Below, in pieces: positions 36,979 through 46,825 of a stretch of DNA of 64,000 bases. Origin of the DNA: Lunularia cruciata (lineage: Eukaryota; Streptophyta; Marchantiopsida; Lunulariales; Lunulariaceae). A program made the translations under genes and the position numbers. Location of the stretch: NCBI GenBank assembly GCA_948567375.1, contig OX419757.1, forward strand, positions 59,148,001 through 59,212,000. Direction: 5' to 3'. The notes below the pieces were generated by a model. It was not told the DNA's origin, made no database searches, and saw nothing but the letters and a program-made list of their open reading frames with translations. Position 1 is the first letter of the stretch. Every line of letters begins with the position of its first letter.

Positions 36979-37168
36979 TATAATACCAAGAGCTAGCCAT
37001 ATGATCTAGATGTGAAATTTGGTTTGGTAACATCTAGAATGATGTTATACATGATGGTCAAAATAGATCAGATAGAAGTATCACCAAAAGAGTTCTTCTA
37101 CTAATAGAGCTAAATATTGAGTGTGTAATATGTGTTTCTCTCTCTTCTCTTGTCCTTGGAGTATTACA
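36979..37168 (+). repeat. 5' LTR of element A (190 bp)
   Basis: Starts TATAATACC (the family's TGTAATACC with TG to TA) and ends GGAGTATTACA, so the ends are short inverted repeats. Its outer blocks match the 753-bp LTR of element B, but the central roughly 550 bp are absent. Confidence 0.9.
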
Positions 37169-37169
37169 A

Positions 37170-37181
37170 TGGTATCAGTGC
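37170..37181 (+). other. primer-binding site of element A
   Basis: TGGTATCAGTGC, one base inside the 5' LTR, complementary to the 3' end of plant initiator methionine tRNA apart from one base (consensus TGGTATCAGAGC). Confidence 0.85.
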
Positions 37182-37308
37182 AAGTGACTTAGTCCAAGAG
37201 AGTGGATCATCCTTCTTAAAAGACCATGAACTATTGAATCAAAGTAATTTGAGGTGGAGAACATATAGTAGTTGCTAGACTTAGGAAGTACTTTAGAGAG
37301 CGGATGGG

Positions 37309-37738
37309 ATAGATGCACCGGGAGGAAAATTTCCCGCACCTAGCTTTCCATTCCCAAATCCATTCCACATCAAGGTTATGTACATCCAGCATGAGCAAAT
37401 GAGGGTACTGCTAGTTTATCACTTTGGTGCAAAATTCATGGATAGGGTGATGAACTCACCAAACCTGGTGATTCTACCTATGGTGATATATGAGAGAGAG
37501 TGGGATTTGACAATCTACATTCTACTATGATGATATGGATGTGAATGTCCCAAATCCTCTCTCTTTCAACACTCAAGTAGAAATCCGTTATGTAGTGAGA
37601 CCGAAAGTGATGTTTAGAGATTTTGTGGTTAGAAATTTTGGCGAGGAGTATTATCAATGAGTGATAGCTTTTGAGGTCCCAATGGTAGTTCCGATCGTTT
37701 GTGCGCCTCCCAGAGTGATCATATTGACTCTGTATTAA
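37309..37738 (+). pseudogene. pre-gag ORF of unknown function, element A
   Basis: A roughly 143-codon frame between primer-binding site and gag, matching 60705-61134 of element B. Here the start codon is ATA instead of ATG (37309-37311). A frameshift lies near 37527, as in B. A TGA (37658-37660) replaces the CAA of B, and both can derive from CGA. The readable part includes NPFHIKVMYIQHEQMRV and LLVYHFGAKFMDRVMN. It resembles no gag, protease or other retroelement protein I know. Confidence 0.6.
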
Positions 37739-37771
37739 AGTAGACATTAGCAATTGAGTGTTGCAGGAACC

Positions 37772-38470
37772 ATGGATCCGCAATTGCAAGAGCTAGTGCA
37801 TGGAATGCAAAGGATGTTGCATGAATTTTGAGAGATTAAGATGACCATGGAGACATTACAAAGTCAAGTGCAGATCCTCAAGAACAATCAAGCAATGCAA
37901 GAAGAAGAGCCATCTCAAAACCCAGTACCTATGACTGAAGTACTTGGAGAGGCACCTATACCTACGAATCCTATCAACAATGAAGCCACATTGCTACTCC
38001 GAATGAAGAAGACTTGCAACATTGAGCCTTACAAGGGGCAGTGTATGATGGGAGTAGTGGAAGATTGGATCTCAAGAATGAATCGATATTTCCGATTGTT
38101 CTCAACAAAGATCATGGAGCATGCTGTAGACGTGTTTGCATGTGGGTACTTGACCAATAAAGCCCTCACATGGTATGATGCTTGGGAACGATCCATGTTG
38201 GCAGAGAGAAGGGAGACCACGTGGACATCAATGCAAGAAGGATTGTTGAAGAATTTCCAATCGGTGGATTCTATGCAAATGGCTTGAACCCAACTATGGG
38301 GATTGAGACAAAAGAACAGCATACAAGAGTATGTGGAGGCATTTCTGGATCTACAAGTCACAATAACCGACATGAGTCCATGAGGAGATGGAACTTGAGA
38401 AGAACAACGCCGTTGTTACAATTGTGGCCGTATTGGGCATATATCTACCAATTGTTGCACTTGTTTCCCT
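37772..38470 (+). pseudogene. gag remnant with intact CCHC knuckle, element A
   Basis: Starts ATGGATCCGCAATTG, as in element B. A coiled-coil-like N terminus (MTMETLQSQVQILKNN) is followed by the gag core (GVVEDWISRMNRYFRLF, ALTWYDAWE), then a frameshift and an internal deletion. A complete zinc knuckle follows at 38414-38455 (CYNCGRIGHISTNC, CX2CX4HX4C), which binds RNA in nucleocapsids. A TGA at 37829-37831 corresponds to CGA in B (60612-60614). Confidence 0.8.
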
Positions 38471-38653
38471 AGAGGCCCTTGGCCTTCATACAAGCAATCT
38501 TTGAACAACATGGAGAGGCACATTGAAGAGGAGGTGGTGGAAAACACTTTGGAAAACAAAGATCACAAGTAAATGTACTTTGCAATAAGGAAGAAGAGAA
38601 GTGAGGGAATGAAAAATACTAATGTGCAAAGATCCTGAAATGCAACCTCACAA

Positions 38654-38890
38654 TTGATTGTCGTGAATAGAGTCCTAGAAGGCAATCAAGTGAGAGTATT
38701 AATTGATCCGGGAGCAACAAAGAATTTCTTATCTCACTTTGTTGCAATAAGATTAAGAATGGATCTAGAGAGAGATGGGAGTGAAGAAGTAGAGTTGCCT
38801 AATGAGCAAACAGAGAGGATTGAATCATTACCTAGACGGGTCACACTCTTTTTAGGAGAATATCAAGAAGCAACTAAGTGGTGAGTGATA
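38654..38890 (+). pseudogene. aspartic protease fragment, element A
   Basis: Reads VRVLIDPGATKNFLSHFVAI, the retropepsin active-site loop (DPGA in place of the usual DSGA/DTGA), followed by LPRRVTLFLGEYQEA. It processes the Gag-Pol polyprotein. The frame stops at 38882, and the RT deletion junction lies just downstream at about 38967. Confidence 0.8.
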
Positions 38891-38966
38891 CAATTAGCTC
38901 GTTATGATGCAATCTTAGGCATGCCATGGATGGAGCATTACAACCCTATGGTAGATTGGAGGAAGA

Positions 38967-39600
38967 AAGATGGAATTGATTGTACACCAAAATCTCAAAG
39001 TGCAAGTTTGGCAAGTCTGAAGTAGACTACTTGGGGCATAGAGTAAGGGCGGAGGGCATTCAAGTATTGACGGATAAAATAGAGGTCATTCAAAAATGGA
39101 GTGCCCCAGAAGATCAGACTCAACTCAAGAGCTTCTTGGGATTGACAAGATTCTATTGTAGATTTGTCAAGGACTTCTCCATGGTTGCACAACCTTTAAT
39201 GGCACTATTGGGCAAAGGAAAGAAGTGGACATAGGGAAAGCACAAGAGTTGGCTGTTCAAGAATTGAAAGCCGCCTTGCTACATTCACCAATCTTGAAGT
39301 GGTATGACCCAAAATGTCCAATCAAGTTGGCTATAGATGCATCAAGCATAACAATAGGAGCAGTCCTACAACAAGAGTGGCATGACAGATGGCATCCAAT
39401 TGCATATTTCTCTCAAAAGTTGTTATCGGCAGAGCGCAACTACCACATCATAGAATGAGAAGAGCTGGCCATCATTCTAGCAACCAAGCATTCAAAGCAC
39501 TATTTGGGCGAGAAGGCATTTGTAGTAGAGACCGACCACAAACCTCTAGTCTACCTCAAGACGCAGAAGGATCTATCTTGTCACCAGATTTGGTAGGCAG
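38967..39600 (+). pseudogene. RT C-terminus and RNase H, element A
   Basis: It opens just after the deletion, in the RT thumb/connection (CKFGKSEVDYLGHRVRAEGI, SFLGLTRFYCRFVKDFS). RNase H follows (LAIDASSITIGAVLQQE, HPIAYFSQKLL). The palm with the FLDD catalytic box is missing. A stop splits YHIIE*EELAI near 39458. Confidence 0.85.
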
Positions 39601-40460
39601 AGTGGCGACAACACTTCAACATGACAATCACCTACGTGGAAGGGAAGAAGCAACTTGCAAATGCATTCACCCGCATGCCAATGGCAAACAACTTGGTGGT
39701 AGAGGTTAAGATTAACCCTAAATTCTGGCCAAAGATTCTGGCTACTACAAAAATTGATCCACATATTGTAGAAGTACAATCATCCAAAGGTGTCACTAGC
39801 ACCCAAGGACTCACCTTTTATGATGGTAGATTATGGATCCCAAATGTCCCAGAATTACGCACCACCATTCTAGCGGAATGTCATGATTCGGCCATTGTAG
39901 GTCATGTCGGAGTGGACAAGACCTTGGATGCAATCCAGTGCCATTACTATTGGCCTAAGATGAGTAACTACGTGATGGACTATGTGCACAGCTTCCTACT
40001 TTGTCAACAGAACAAAGTTTCTAATCAAGCTCTTGCAGGGCTTCTTCAACCGCTCCCCACGCCTACCCAATGTTGGGAACAAGTGAGTATGGATCTCGTC
40101 TGTGAATTACCCAAGACCACCTTAGGGTTTGACTCCATTGTGGTCTTTGTGGACCGGCTCAGCAAAATGATTCATGTACGCTCTACCACCAAGGATGTGA
40201 CCGCTCCACAATTAGTTCAATTATACTTAGATGCAGTCTTCTCTCACCATGGCTTGTCTAGAGTACTTATCACTGATAGAGGCACTAAATTCACTTGTTT
40301 GTTTTGGCAAACACTCTTTGGTTTCTTCAAAACCAAGTTGGACATGTCCACAACTTACCACCCACAAACAGATGGCCAAACAGAGTGGGCTAATCACACA
40401 ATTGAAGACATGTTACACGACTTCACCTTAGAAGAGCAAGAAAGGTAGGACACCCTACTC
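39601..40460 (+). pseudogene. integrase, element A
   Basis: The longest retroelement frame in the window (275 codons, 39621-40448). It has an HHCC-type domain (HVGVDKTLD ... LCQQNK), but the first Cys of the CX2C pair reads Phe. A DDE core follows with MDLVCEL, VLITDRGTKF and HPQTDGQTEWANH, all three acidic residues present. It would insert the cDNA into chromosomes. A stop at 40446 (TGG to TAG relative to B) ends it early, and the C-terminal part continues in pieces to about 40960. Confidence 0.88.
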
Positions 40461-40959
40461 CCATTGGTGGAATTTTCTTACAAAACTTTAGTGAATGCAT
40501 CCACCCAAGTCACTCCGTTCTTCTTCATGTATGGTGAGCATCCCTTCATACCTTCTAGCTTGATGAAGATCCGTCTAGTGGCTACCAAGGTTGATGCAAT
40601 CAACACGTTTATTTCTAGAATCCAACAAGGTGTGGAGAGCGCCAAGCACAGATTATAGATTGCACAAAATTGACAAAAGCAGTATGTTGATGCACACCGT
40701 AGGCATATGGAGTTCAATGTTGGGGATCAAGTGTGGCTATCAACAACCAACCTCACATTAGTTGGACATCATAAGCTCAAACCTTGTTTTATTGAGCCTT
40801 TCTTGATTCTTTGTCATGTTGATGTTGTGGCCTATTACCTTGAGCTACCACCACACATGAAGATCCATCCTATGTTCCCGTATTATGCAGATATGCTCCC
40901 TTCTCAGGCCAAGGTCATTCCACCCAAGACATTTAACCTTGTCAGACACTCATTGATGG

Positions 40960-41160
40960 CATAGAGGAATATGAAGTGGAGCGTATTCTCCAAAAATGCA
41001 TGCGTGATACTCGCCATCCACGGGTGGACTATCTAGTATAGTGAAAAGGTTACCCCCTTTATGAAGCACCCTGGGAGCCCGCTGCCAATTTGACCCATGC
41101 ACCGGTGTTGGTGCAAGCATTTGAGCAACAATTGCACAACGAGTACGTTGCATCTTTAAA
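40960..41160 (+). pseudogene. chromodomain at the integrase C-terminus, element A
   Basis: Reads VERILQKCMRDTRHP and WKGYPLYEAPWEPAANL with one stop. Chromodomains at this place define chromoviruses, where they steer integration toward particular chromatin. Confidence 0.8.
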
Positions 41161-41171
41161 AGAAGGAGGTC

Positions 41172-41365
41172 TATAATACCAAGAGCTAGCCATATGATCT
41201 AGATGTGAAATTTGGTTTGGTAACATCTAGAATGATGTTATACATGATGGTCAAAATAGATCAGATAGAAGTATCACCAAAAGAGTACTTCTACTAATAG
41301 AGCAGAAACCGAATGTTGAGTGTAATTTGTGTTTCTCTCTCTTCTCTTGTCCTTGGAGTATTACA
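41172..41365 (+). repeat. 3' LTR of element A (194 bp)
   Basis: Follows the purine tract agaaggaggtc, starts TATAATACC and ends GTATTACA, then target duplication GTATC (41366-41370). Both LTRs of A lack the same central part of the B-type LTR, so the deletion predates this insertion. Confidence 0.9.
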
Positions 41366-41719
41366 GTATCTTTAAAATATTATTTAAAATGCCTTTCATG
41401 ATATATTTTAGAAGTTTATAGTAACTTCAATGATAAGAGTTTACCAAATAATTTTTTTAAATTGTTTTACTTCTCCAATTATGTTTATATCTTTAGTTAT
41501 AATTTTTTTTGTAGTTTGTATTGTGAGCCGGCATGTCTCTCACTTAGGATGAACCTTTGATGGCTATTATCGTAGCGCACCATGGACTAAGAAGGCAACT
41601 CCATCATACTCTTCCAAGGCTAACACTCCAAGACTCAAGACATTGTTCACTAGAGAGTTCAATGAAAGAGAGATAGTTGCAAATGAAAGGATGATGAGTA
41701 ACTCATCACTCCTAGTTTA

Positions 41720-41861
41720 TATACTTGTGAAATAGTTACACACCTAAGTTACTAATTACTAGAGTAACTCAAGTTACTAGACTAAAAGTCTATACTTGTG
41801 AGATAGTTATGCATCTAAGTTACTAATTACTAGAATAACTCAAGTTACTAGGCTAAAAGTC
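41720..41861. repeat. 71-bp tandem duplication
   Basis: Units 41720-41790 and 41791-41861, each from 'tatacttgtga/g' to 'ctaaaagtc', about 92% identical by eye. Confidence 0.9.
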
Positions 41862-42441
41862 AAATAGAGTCAAAAAGTTAAAAGGAATATCCATACTCAT
41901 GGAAATTTTCTACTAAGCATGTGGTCTTCTCTTGACCCAACTACTAAGTCAAGGATTCCTTCACATGGGATATCCTTGAACTATAGAAGAATTCAAAACA
42001 AAAAGGCTTGTGGGTCCTAGAGTTCTCAACTCTTTCCTCAAAGCCAAACACCTAAGAATTATACCAAGTCAACACACTAGAATCCAAAATAGTGGTGCTC
42101 ATCTTTTCCATTTCTTCTAAAGTAAGGTCCACTCTATCTTAGCTATGACTAACTTTAGTTAATCATGACTAATGTAGAACCATCCTTTATCTATATATAA
42201 ATAATATCTCTTAAGTACTAATAATACCAAACTAAATATCACAATAACACATACATGCACAAATGGGTGTTACAATACCCATAAGCTTCTATACATATCC
42301 ATAGTAATTTAGCACAATTTGAAGAAACATATAAATTTTGGATATTATTTGTGATTCTTATCAAGAAAGTTTTAAATAGTTCCAAATAATACATAATTTC
42401 ATATCTTATTCATTAGGAACAAATAAAGAGACCATGAGCAA

Positions 42442-42620
42442 TAGTCTCTTCTTTCTCAATATGATGCTTAGAAAATAGCTCCAAGTTAATAGCATTATTG
42501 GAAAGTAACACACTTTTCTTGAAAGTGACAATGAGTTATAGTCTCTTCTTTCTTGATATAATGCCTAGAAGAAAGCTCCAGTTAATAGCATTATTGGAAA
42601 GTAATATGCTTTTCTTGAGG
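42442..42620. repeat. tandem duplication, period 97 bp
   Basis: 'tagtctcttctttct' at 42442 and 42539, each followed by 'agctcca' and 'gttaatagcattattgg'. Confidence 0.85.
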
Positions 42621-43599
42621 AGGATGTATATCAAGTGAGACTTAACCAATAGAAAACTATGATTTTTTTAAATGAAATAACTTTAAATAAGACAAGTCTT
42701 GTTTTGACTATGATTTTTGTTTTAGCCTCAAATGGTACAAATCCACATAATACTTCACTTTTGGATAAAGCTTTTAGTAATTTTCAAATTGTGCTTTTTT
42801 AATTACTTCTTCTATGGTTGGAATATCTACTAAAATTGTTCACAAAAGCAAAAATCTTCCAAAAATTAATCTTGAAGTTGAATAATAATATCTCCACCAC
42901 TGTACCATGTTATAAAACTTTGTAATGTGAGGTCTCACCTTGTACCTAACTTGTATAAACAACAAATGAGAACTCTAACTTCTCAAGTTATAATTTGAAC
43001 TTGGAAGTTTTTTACTTATAAGTGATTTTAAACACACATATACAATGAATGTAAGATTTCCAAGATAGAAATATAAAATTACAAGAGTTTATGATTTAAA
43101 ATTTGAAAAGTGAAATAGATGAGCTCACAAAAAATGGTTTGCCATGCATATTTTGTATAAGTAATTAAGGAAGTAAACATCAAGACAAGAAGTGAATTTT
43201 CCTTAATTGGGATGCTATATTTGAATAAAAGAAAAAGATATGATCTCACTCTTTCATTTTTTCTTATATACAAGTTGAAACCCATATCATTGAGCTAATG
43301 GATGGTTCAATTATCCATTAAGGAGTTAAAATTCCTCAAGTATGCTACTTCCAAGTTCCAAGTATTCACTAAAAGATGCAGATTTAGCTAGTTACTAATG
43401 AGATTTAAACTTGATGAGCGACCAAGGCCTAAACAAAGAAAGTGTCAATTGGTATTAGAATATAAATTACAAATATGAAATCTATTGATAGATTGAGTTA
43501 AAATCTTGTCTAACATCTCTACTATCAATCTCAAAGTAAAGTTAAAGTAATCTATAGTCTTTGAGGTCTTCCTCTACATTCTACCACCAAATTTTAAAC

Positions 43600-43759
43600 A
43601 ATGAGATTAAGTTATTGCATAAGCTTAGGAGTAAAGTGTAGAAAAGAGAAGGAAAGAAATGGGAAGTGGTAGTACTACAAATTTTCCCATTTCTCCACAT
43701 TTCTTTTGTTCGCTTTTTTACACTTTACTCTTAAGCTTATGCCATAACTTAATCTCATT
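43600..43759. repeat. 160-bp foldback inverted repeat, MITE-like
   Basis: The left arm (43600-43665, 'aatgagattaagttattgc ... aaatgggaa') pairs with the right arm (43683-43759, 'ttcccatttctcc ... cataacttaatctcatt') with small gaps. It is situated 166 bp upstream of element F. Could be a small foldback DNA transposon or a source of hairpin RNA. Confidence 0.8.
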
Positions 43760-43925
43760 TTTTGACAAACTTTTCCTTCCAAATTCCTCTAAGATTGATT
43801 CTAACTTTCTACATAAACTCTCTACTCTTGCCTTTAGATCTAATATTATCCATTCCCCTTTGCTTTTGGTTCCATTGGTTCTCAGATCCACTCTTATCTA
43901 TGCAATCCAAGGGTCTATAATTATT

Positions 43926-44420
43926 GTAATAATATGGAGTTAGTTAAGATTAATAATGTAGAAAATAGGCCAAATTAGCCAAGAATTCTAAGGACATTCT
44001 AGAAGTATCTATGGAGCTTCTAGTAAATTTCTTGGTACCTTCCAAGTATTGGATAATATGTATGCCAAGTAGGCAACTTCTAAGAAAAAGCTTCTTGGGA
44101 AGCTTCCAAGCTAACTTAGCTTGCATGCCAAGTAGGTGGTTTCTAGAAGGAAGCTTCTTGGCAAGCTTCCCAACTAGCTTACCTTGCATGCCAAGTAGGT
44201 GGTTCCTAGAAAAAGAGCTTTTTGACTAGCTTAGACTGCAGTCTAAAAAGGCAACTTCTAAGAAGTTTCTTGAGAAGTTTTCCAAGAGCCTTGTATGTTC
44301 TTTTTAAATACCAAAGCCTAAACTCATGGTAGACATTTGGAGTTTCCCTCATTCAAGAATCCTAATGTGATCTTTCATTTTGGTCTTCTATTCTCCTATT
44401 TCTCTCCTTGGTCTTCCACA
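43926..44420 (+). repeat. 5' LTR of element F (495 bp) with internal 63-bp repeats
   Basis: TGTAATAATATGG ... TCTTCCACA. Inside, 'atgccaagtagg' recurs at 44061, 44124 and 44187 (period 63), each unit rich in aagcttctt. Ends just before the primer-binding site. Confidence 0.88.
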
Positions 44421-44421
44421 T

Positions 44422-44433
44422 TGGTATCAGAGC
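44422..44433 (+). other. primer-binding site of element F
   Basis: TGGTATCAGAGC, the exact plant consensus complementary to initiator methionine tRNA, one base inside the LTR. Confidence 0.93.
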
Positions 44434-44699
44434 AAGAATAGGATGGATGAATTGATAGACCACCAAATCCATTTACCCAAACCATTGGAATTTTTGTGTC
44501 CATGTACTATTTAAATTTCATTTCACGGAGTTCATCATCTCATGCTTTGGGCATAATTTTTTGAATGCATTCACCTTGTTTGATGAACCCTTGATACTTA
44601 TGATTGTGAATGGTAGACTTCTTGCATCTATGTGTTAACTTAGATAACTATAGGTAGTTTAGTAGAGTAATAGCCATTGCAACAATACCCAAAGTTATA

Positions 44700-45960
44700 A
44701 TTGCTATGCAATAACAAATCAAGCACCTTACTTCTTACTTGATTGTTTGAAGAAAGAGACCATCAATGACAAGAGCATGTAGAGAGGGCACTATTTTGAG
44801 AAGGAGAAAACTGAATTTGATTTTTGAAGCCCAAGGTATTTGAAGGCAAGAATCTCCTAAGTGCAATGGAAAATTTTGTGGTTGATTGTAATGATATTTT
44901 GAAGCTACAAGTCTTCAATATGAACAAAGACTAATTCTCTTGGCTTCAAGCCAATTAGATGGAGTAGAAAAACTATGATGATTCCAAGTGGAGCAAACTG
45001 AATGGAAATTTATTACAAAAATCTTGACATGGGAAGAATTCAAGAGTACAATAATTGGGAGATTCTAAGTCATAAATGACACACAAGCTGCACAAGCCAC
45101 ACAAGAAAGATTGGCAAAATTGAAGTAGATTGGTTCCATGAGAAACTATCACTCAATTCCAAAACACCATATTGTAAATTCAAAATATATTGGAAAGTGA
45201 AGCTTTGGATCAATTTGTGAGAGGCTTGAAGTCCCACACCAAATTGAAAGTGATAATATGGGAGCTCAAACACTTGGAAGAAGCTATGTAGTTGGCTAAG
45301 CGCTTCGATTCCTTGGTTGCCACACTTAGTCTTCACCTAGACCATCACAAAACCTACCAACACACCATACCGCACACACTAATAGAAGAGCCGGCAACAA
45401 TGGAGATTGATGTTGTCCAACAAAGATCACTTGGCACTATAGATATATAGAGACTATGACAAAATGGTGGTTGCTTTTATTCTCACCAAATTGGACATTG
45501 CATTATCAAATGTCCACTCAAGAATAGAAGGCCTCAACAAATTGCCCAAATGCAAATGCAATTATGGAGCATGATGATCAAGGAAACAAAGAATCCAAGT
45601 AGGAGATATTGAACCACCAACTAGGAACTTGATTATTTCCAATGGGATTGAAAGCTTGACCTTTGCAAGTTTACTTCAATTGCAAGGTATAATATTTGAT
45701 CATGGTTGTAGGATTTTGGTTGATTTTATAAGTTTTAGAGAATTTCATATCTATACAGCTAGCAAAGAATTAGTTATTCTTATCAAGCAAGTAATTGGAA
45801 GTAGATTGATGATAATAGATCATAGAAAGGGTTTTGCATTTTATACCTCACATCTTGTTACATTTAAGATTGGGAAGGAGTATTTGCAGTGGCATCTCTA
45901 CACTATGATGTCATTCTAGGTTTTCCTTAGCTTGAATGTCATAAGGTTCAATTTGACTCG
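44700..45960 (+). pseudogene. gag and protease remnant, element F
   Basis: Gag traces include a degenerate zinc knuckle near 45472-45513 (C-F-Y-S-H-Q-I-G-H-C-I-I-K-C, second Cys lost to Ser). The frame 45629-45919 (96 codons) aligns with the retropepsin region: 'CRILVDF' stands where the active-site Asp motif should be, and the Gly is lost. No complete frame remains. Confidence 0.6.
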
Positions 45961-46179
45961 ACCCAAAAAAAAATTCAATTACAACACCAAGGTAATAATT
46001 ACCAATTAGGTTGTGTGGAACTTTGCATAAGACACATAAGAATACTCAATCTCAAGATCTGAAGTTTGTTAGTAAAGTAGCCATACAACAAGCTTTAGAG
46101 AAAAATATTCCTAATTTTGCAGTGTGGATCAAGCTTATTGTGCTATCATGTCAGATGCCTCATCAATCAATGGTTGATC

Positions 46180-46825
46180 AAATAGTTCAAGAGTTTACAA
46201 ATATATTTTTGAATAATCTACCAAAGGGGTAAACCTTTGATTGTGGTATGCACTTTAAGATCAAGTTATTACCAAGAGGTACTCCAATGAGTAGATCAAT
46301 CTATTGACTCTCACCAAAGGAGTTGAAAAAGCTTCAAATAACACTAATGGAGTTGTTGGAAAAGGATTTCATATGATATAGTACATCTCCTTGGGGAGCA
46401 CCGATAATATCTATGCCAAAGAAGGATGGAGTACTTCAATTCTATATTGACTTAACATGTCCTCAATAAACAAACAATGAAGAATACATATTCTTTGCAT
46501 TGAATTGATGACTTGTTGGATCAATTGAGTGAAATAAAATACTTCTCCAAGTTGGACCTTTAGAGTAGCTATTGGAAAATTCTCATTGATAGAGAGGATG
46601 TGCAAAAGACTACCTTTTGCACAAGGTACATGCATTTTGCATGGAGAGTTCTACCTTTTGGACTCACTAATGCTTCAATAGTCTTTAAAGATCAAATGCA
46701 TCAAGTGTTAGATGTGCTATTGGATTGGTATGTGTTTGTGTTCTTGGATGAAAATTTAATCTTTAGCAAGATGGAGAGAAAACACACAAATCATGTGTGA
46801 GAAGTCTTAAGAAAGTTACATTATC
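46180..46825 (+). pseudogene. reverse transcriptase remnant, element F
   Basis: Reads through the Ty3 RT blocks: a 'PMPKKDG'-like segment (about 46410), 'KYFSKLDL' (about 46537), then 46600-46800 with FGLTNASIVFKDQMHQVLD and the catalytic box degenerated to FLDEN (canonical FLDDI). Several stops. It ends at the insertion of element D. Confidence 0.75.

Larger units (their letters stand above)
36979..41365 (+). mobile_element. Element A: complete, internally deleted Ty3/gypsy chromovirus with short LTRs
   Basis: A 4387-bp unit bounded by 190/194-bp LTRs and a perfect 5-bp target duplication GTATC (36974-36978 and 41366-41370). Inside, in order: primer-binding site, pre-gag ORF, gag with CCHC knuckle, protease, C-terminal RT/RNase H, integrase, chromodomain and a purine tract (aaaagaaggagg) before the 3' LTR. 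Compared with element B it lacks about 817 bp including the reverse transcriptase palm, part of gag, and about 550 bp of each LTR. It also has stops and a lost pre-gag start codon. It therefore could move only with proteins supplied by another copy. LTR divergence is a few percent by eye, including an 'aaaccg' indel. Confidence 0.93.
41371..43599. other. AT-rich spacer with duplications, no gene recognised
   Basis: No protein-like frame. Contains a 71-bp tandem duplication (41720-41861) and a 97-bp-period duplication (about 42442-42620). Confidence 0.55.

Noticed and set aside
36979-37168. LTRs of element A as a separate LTR family from B
   Set aside because: Both ends and outer blocks match the B LTR closely; A differs by loss of the centre.
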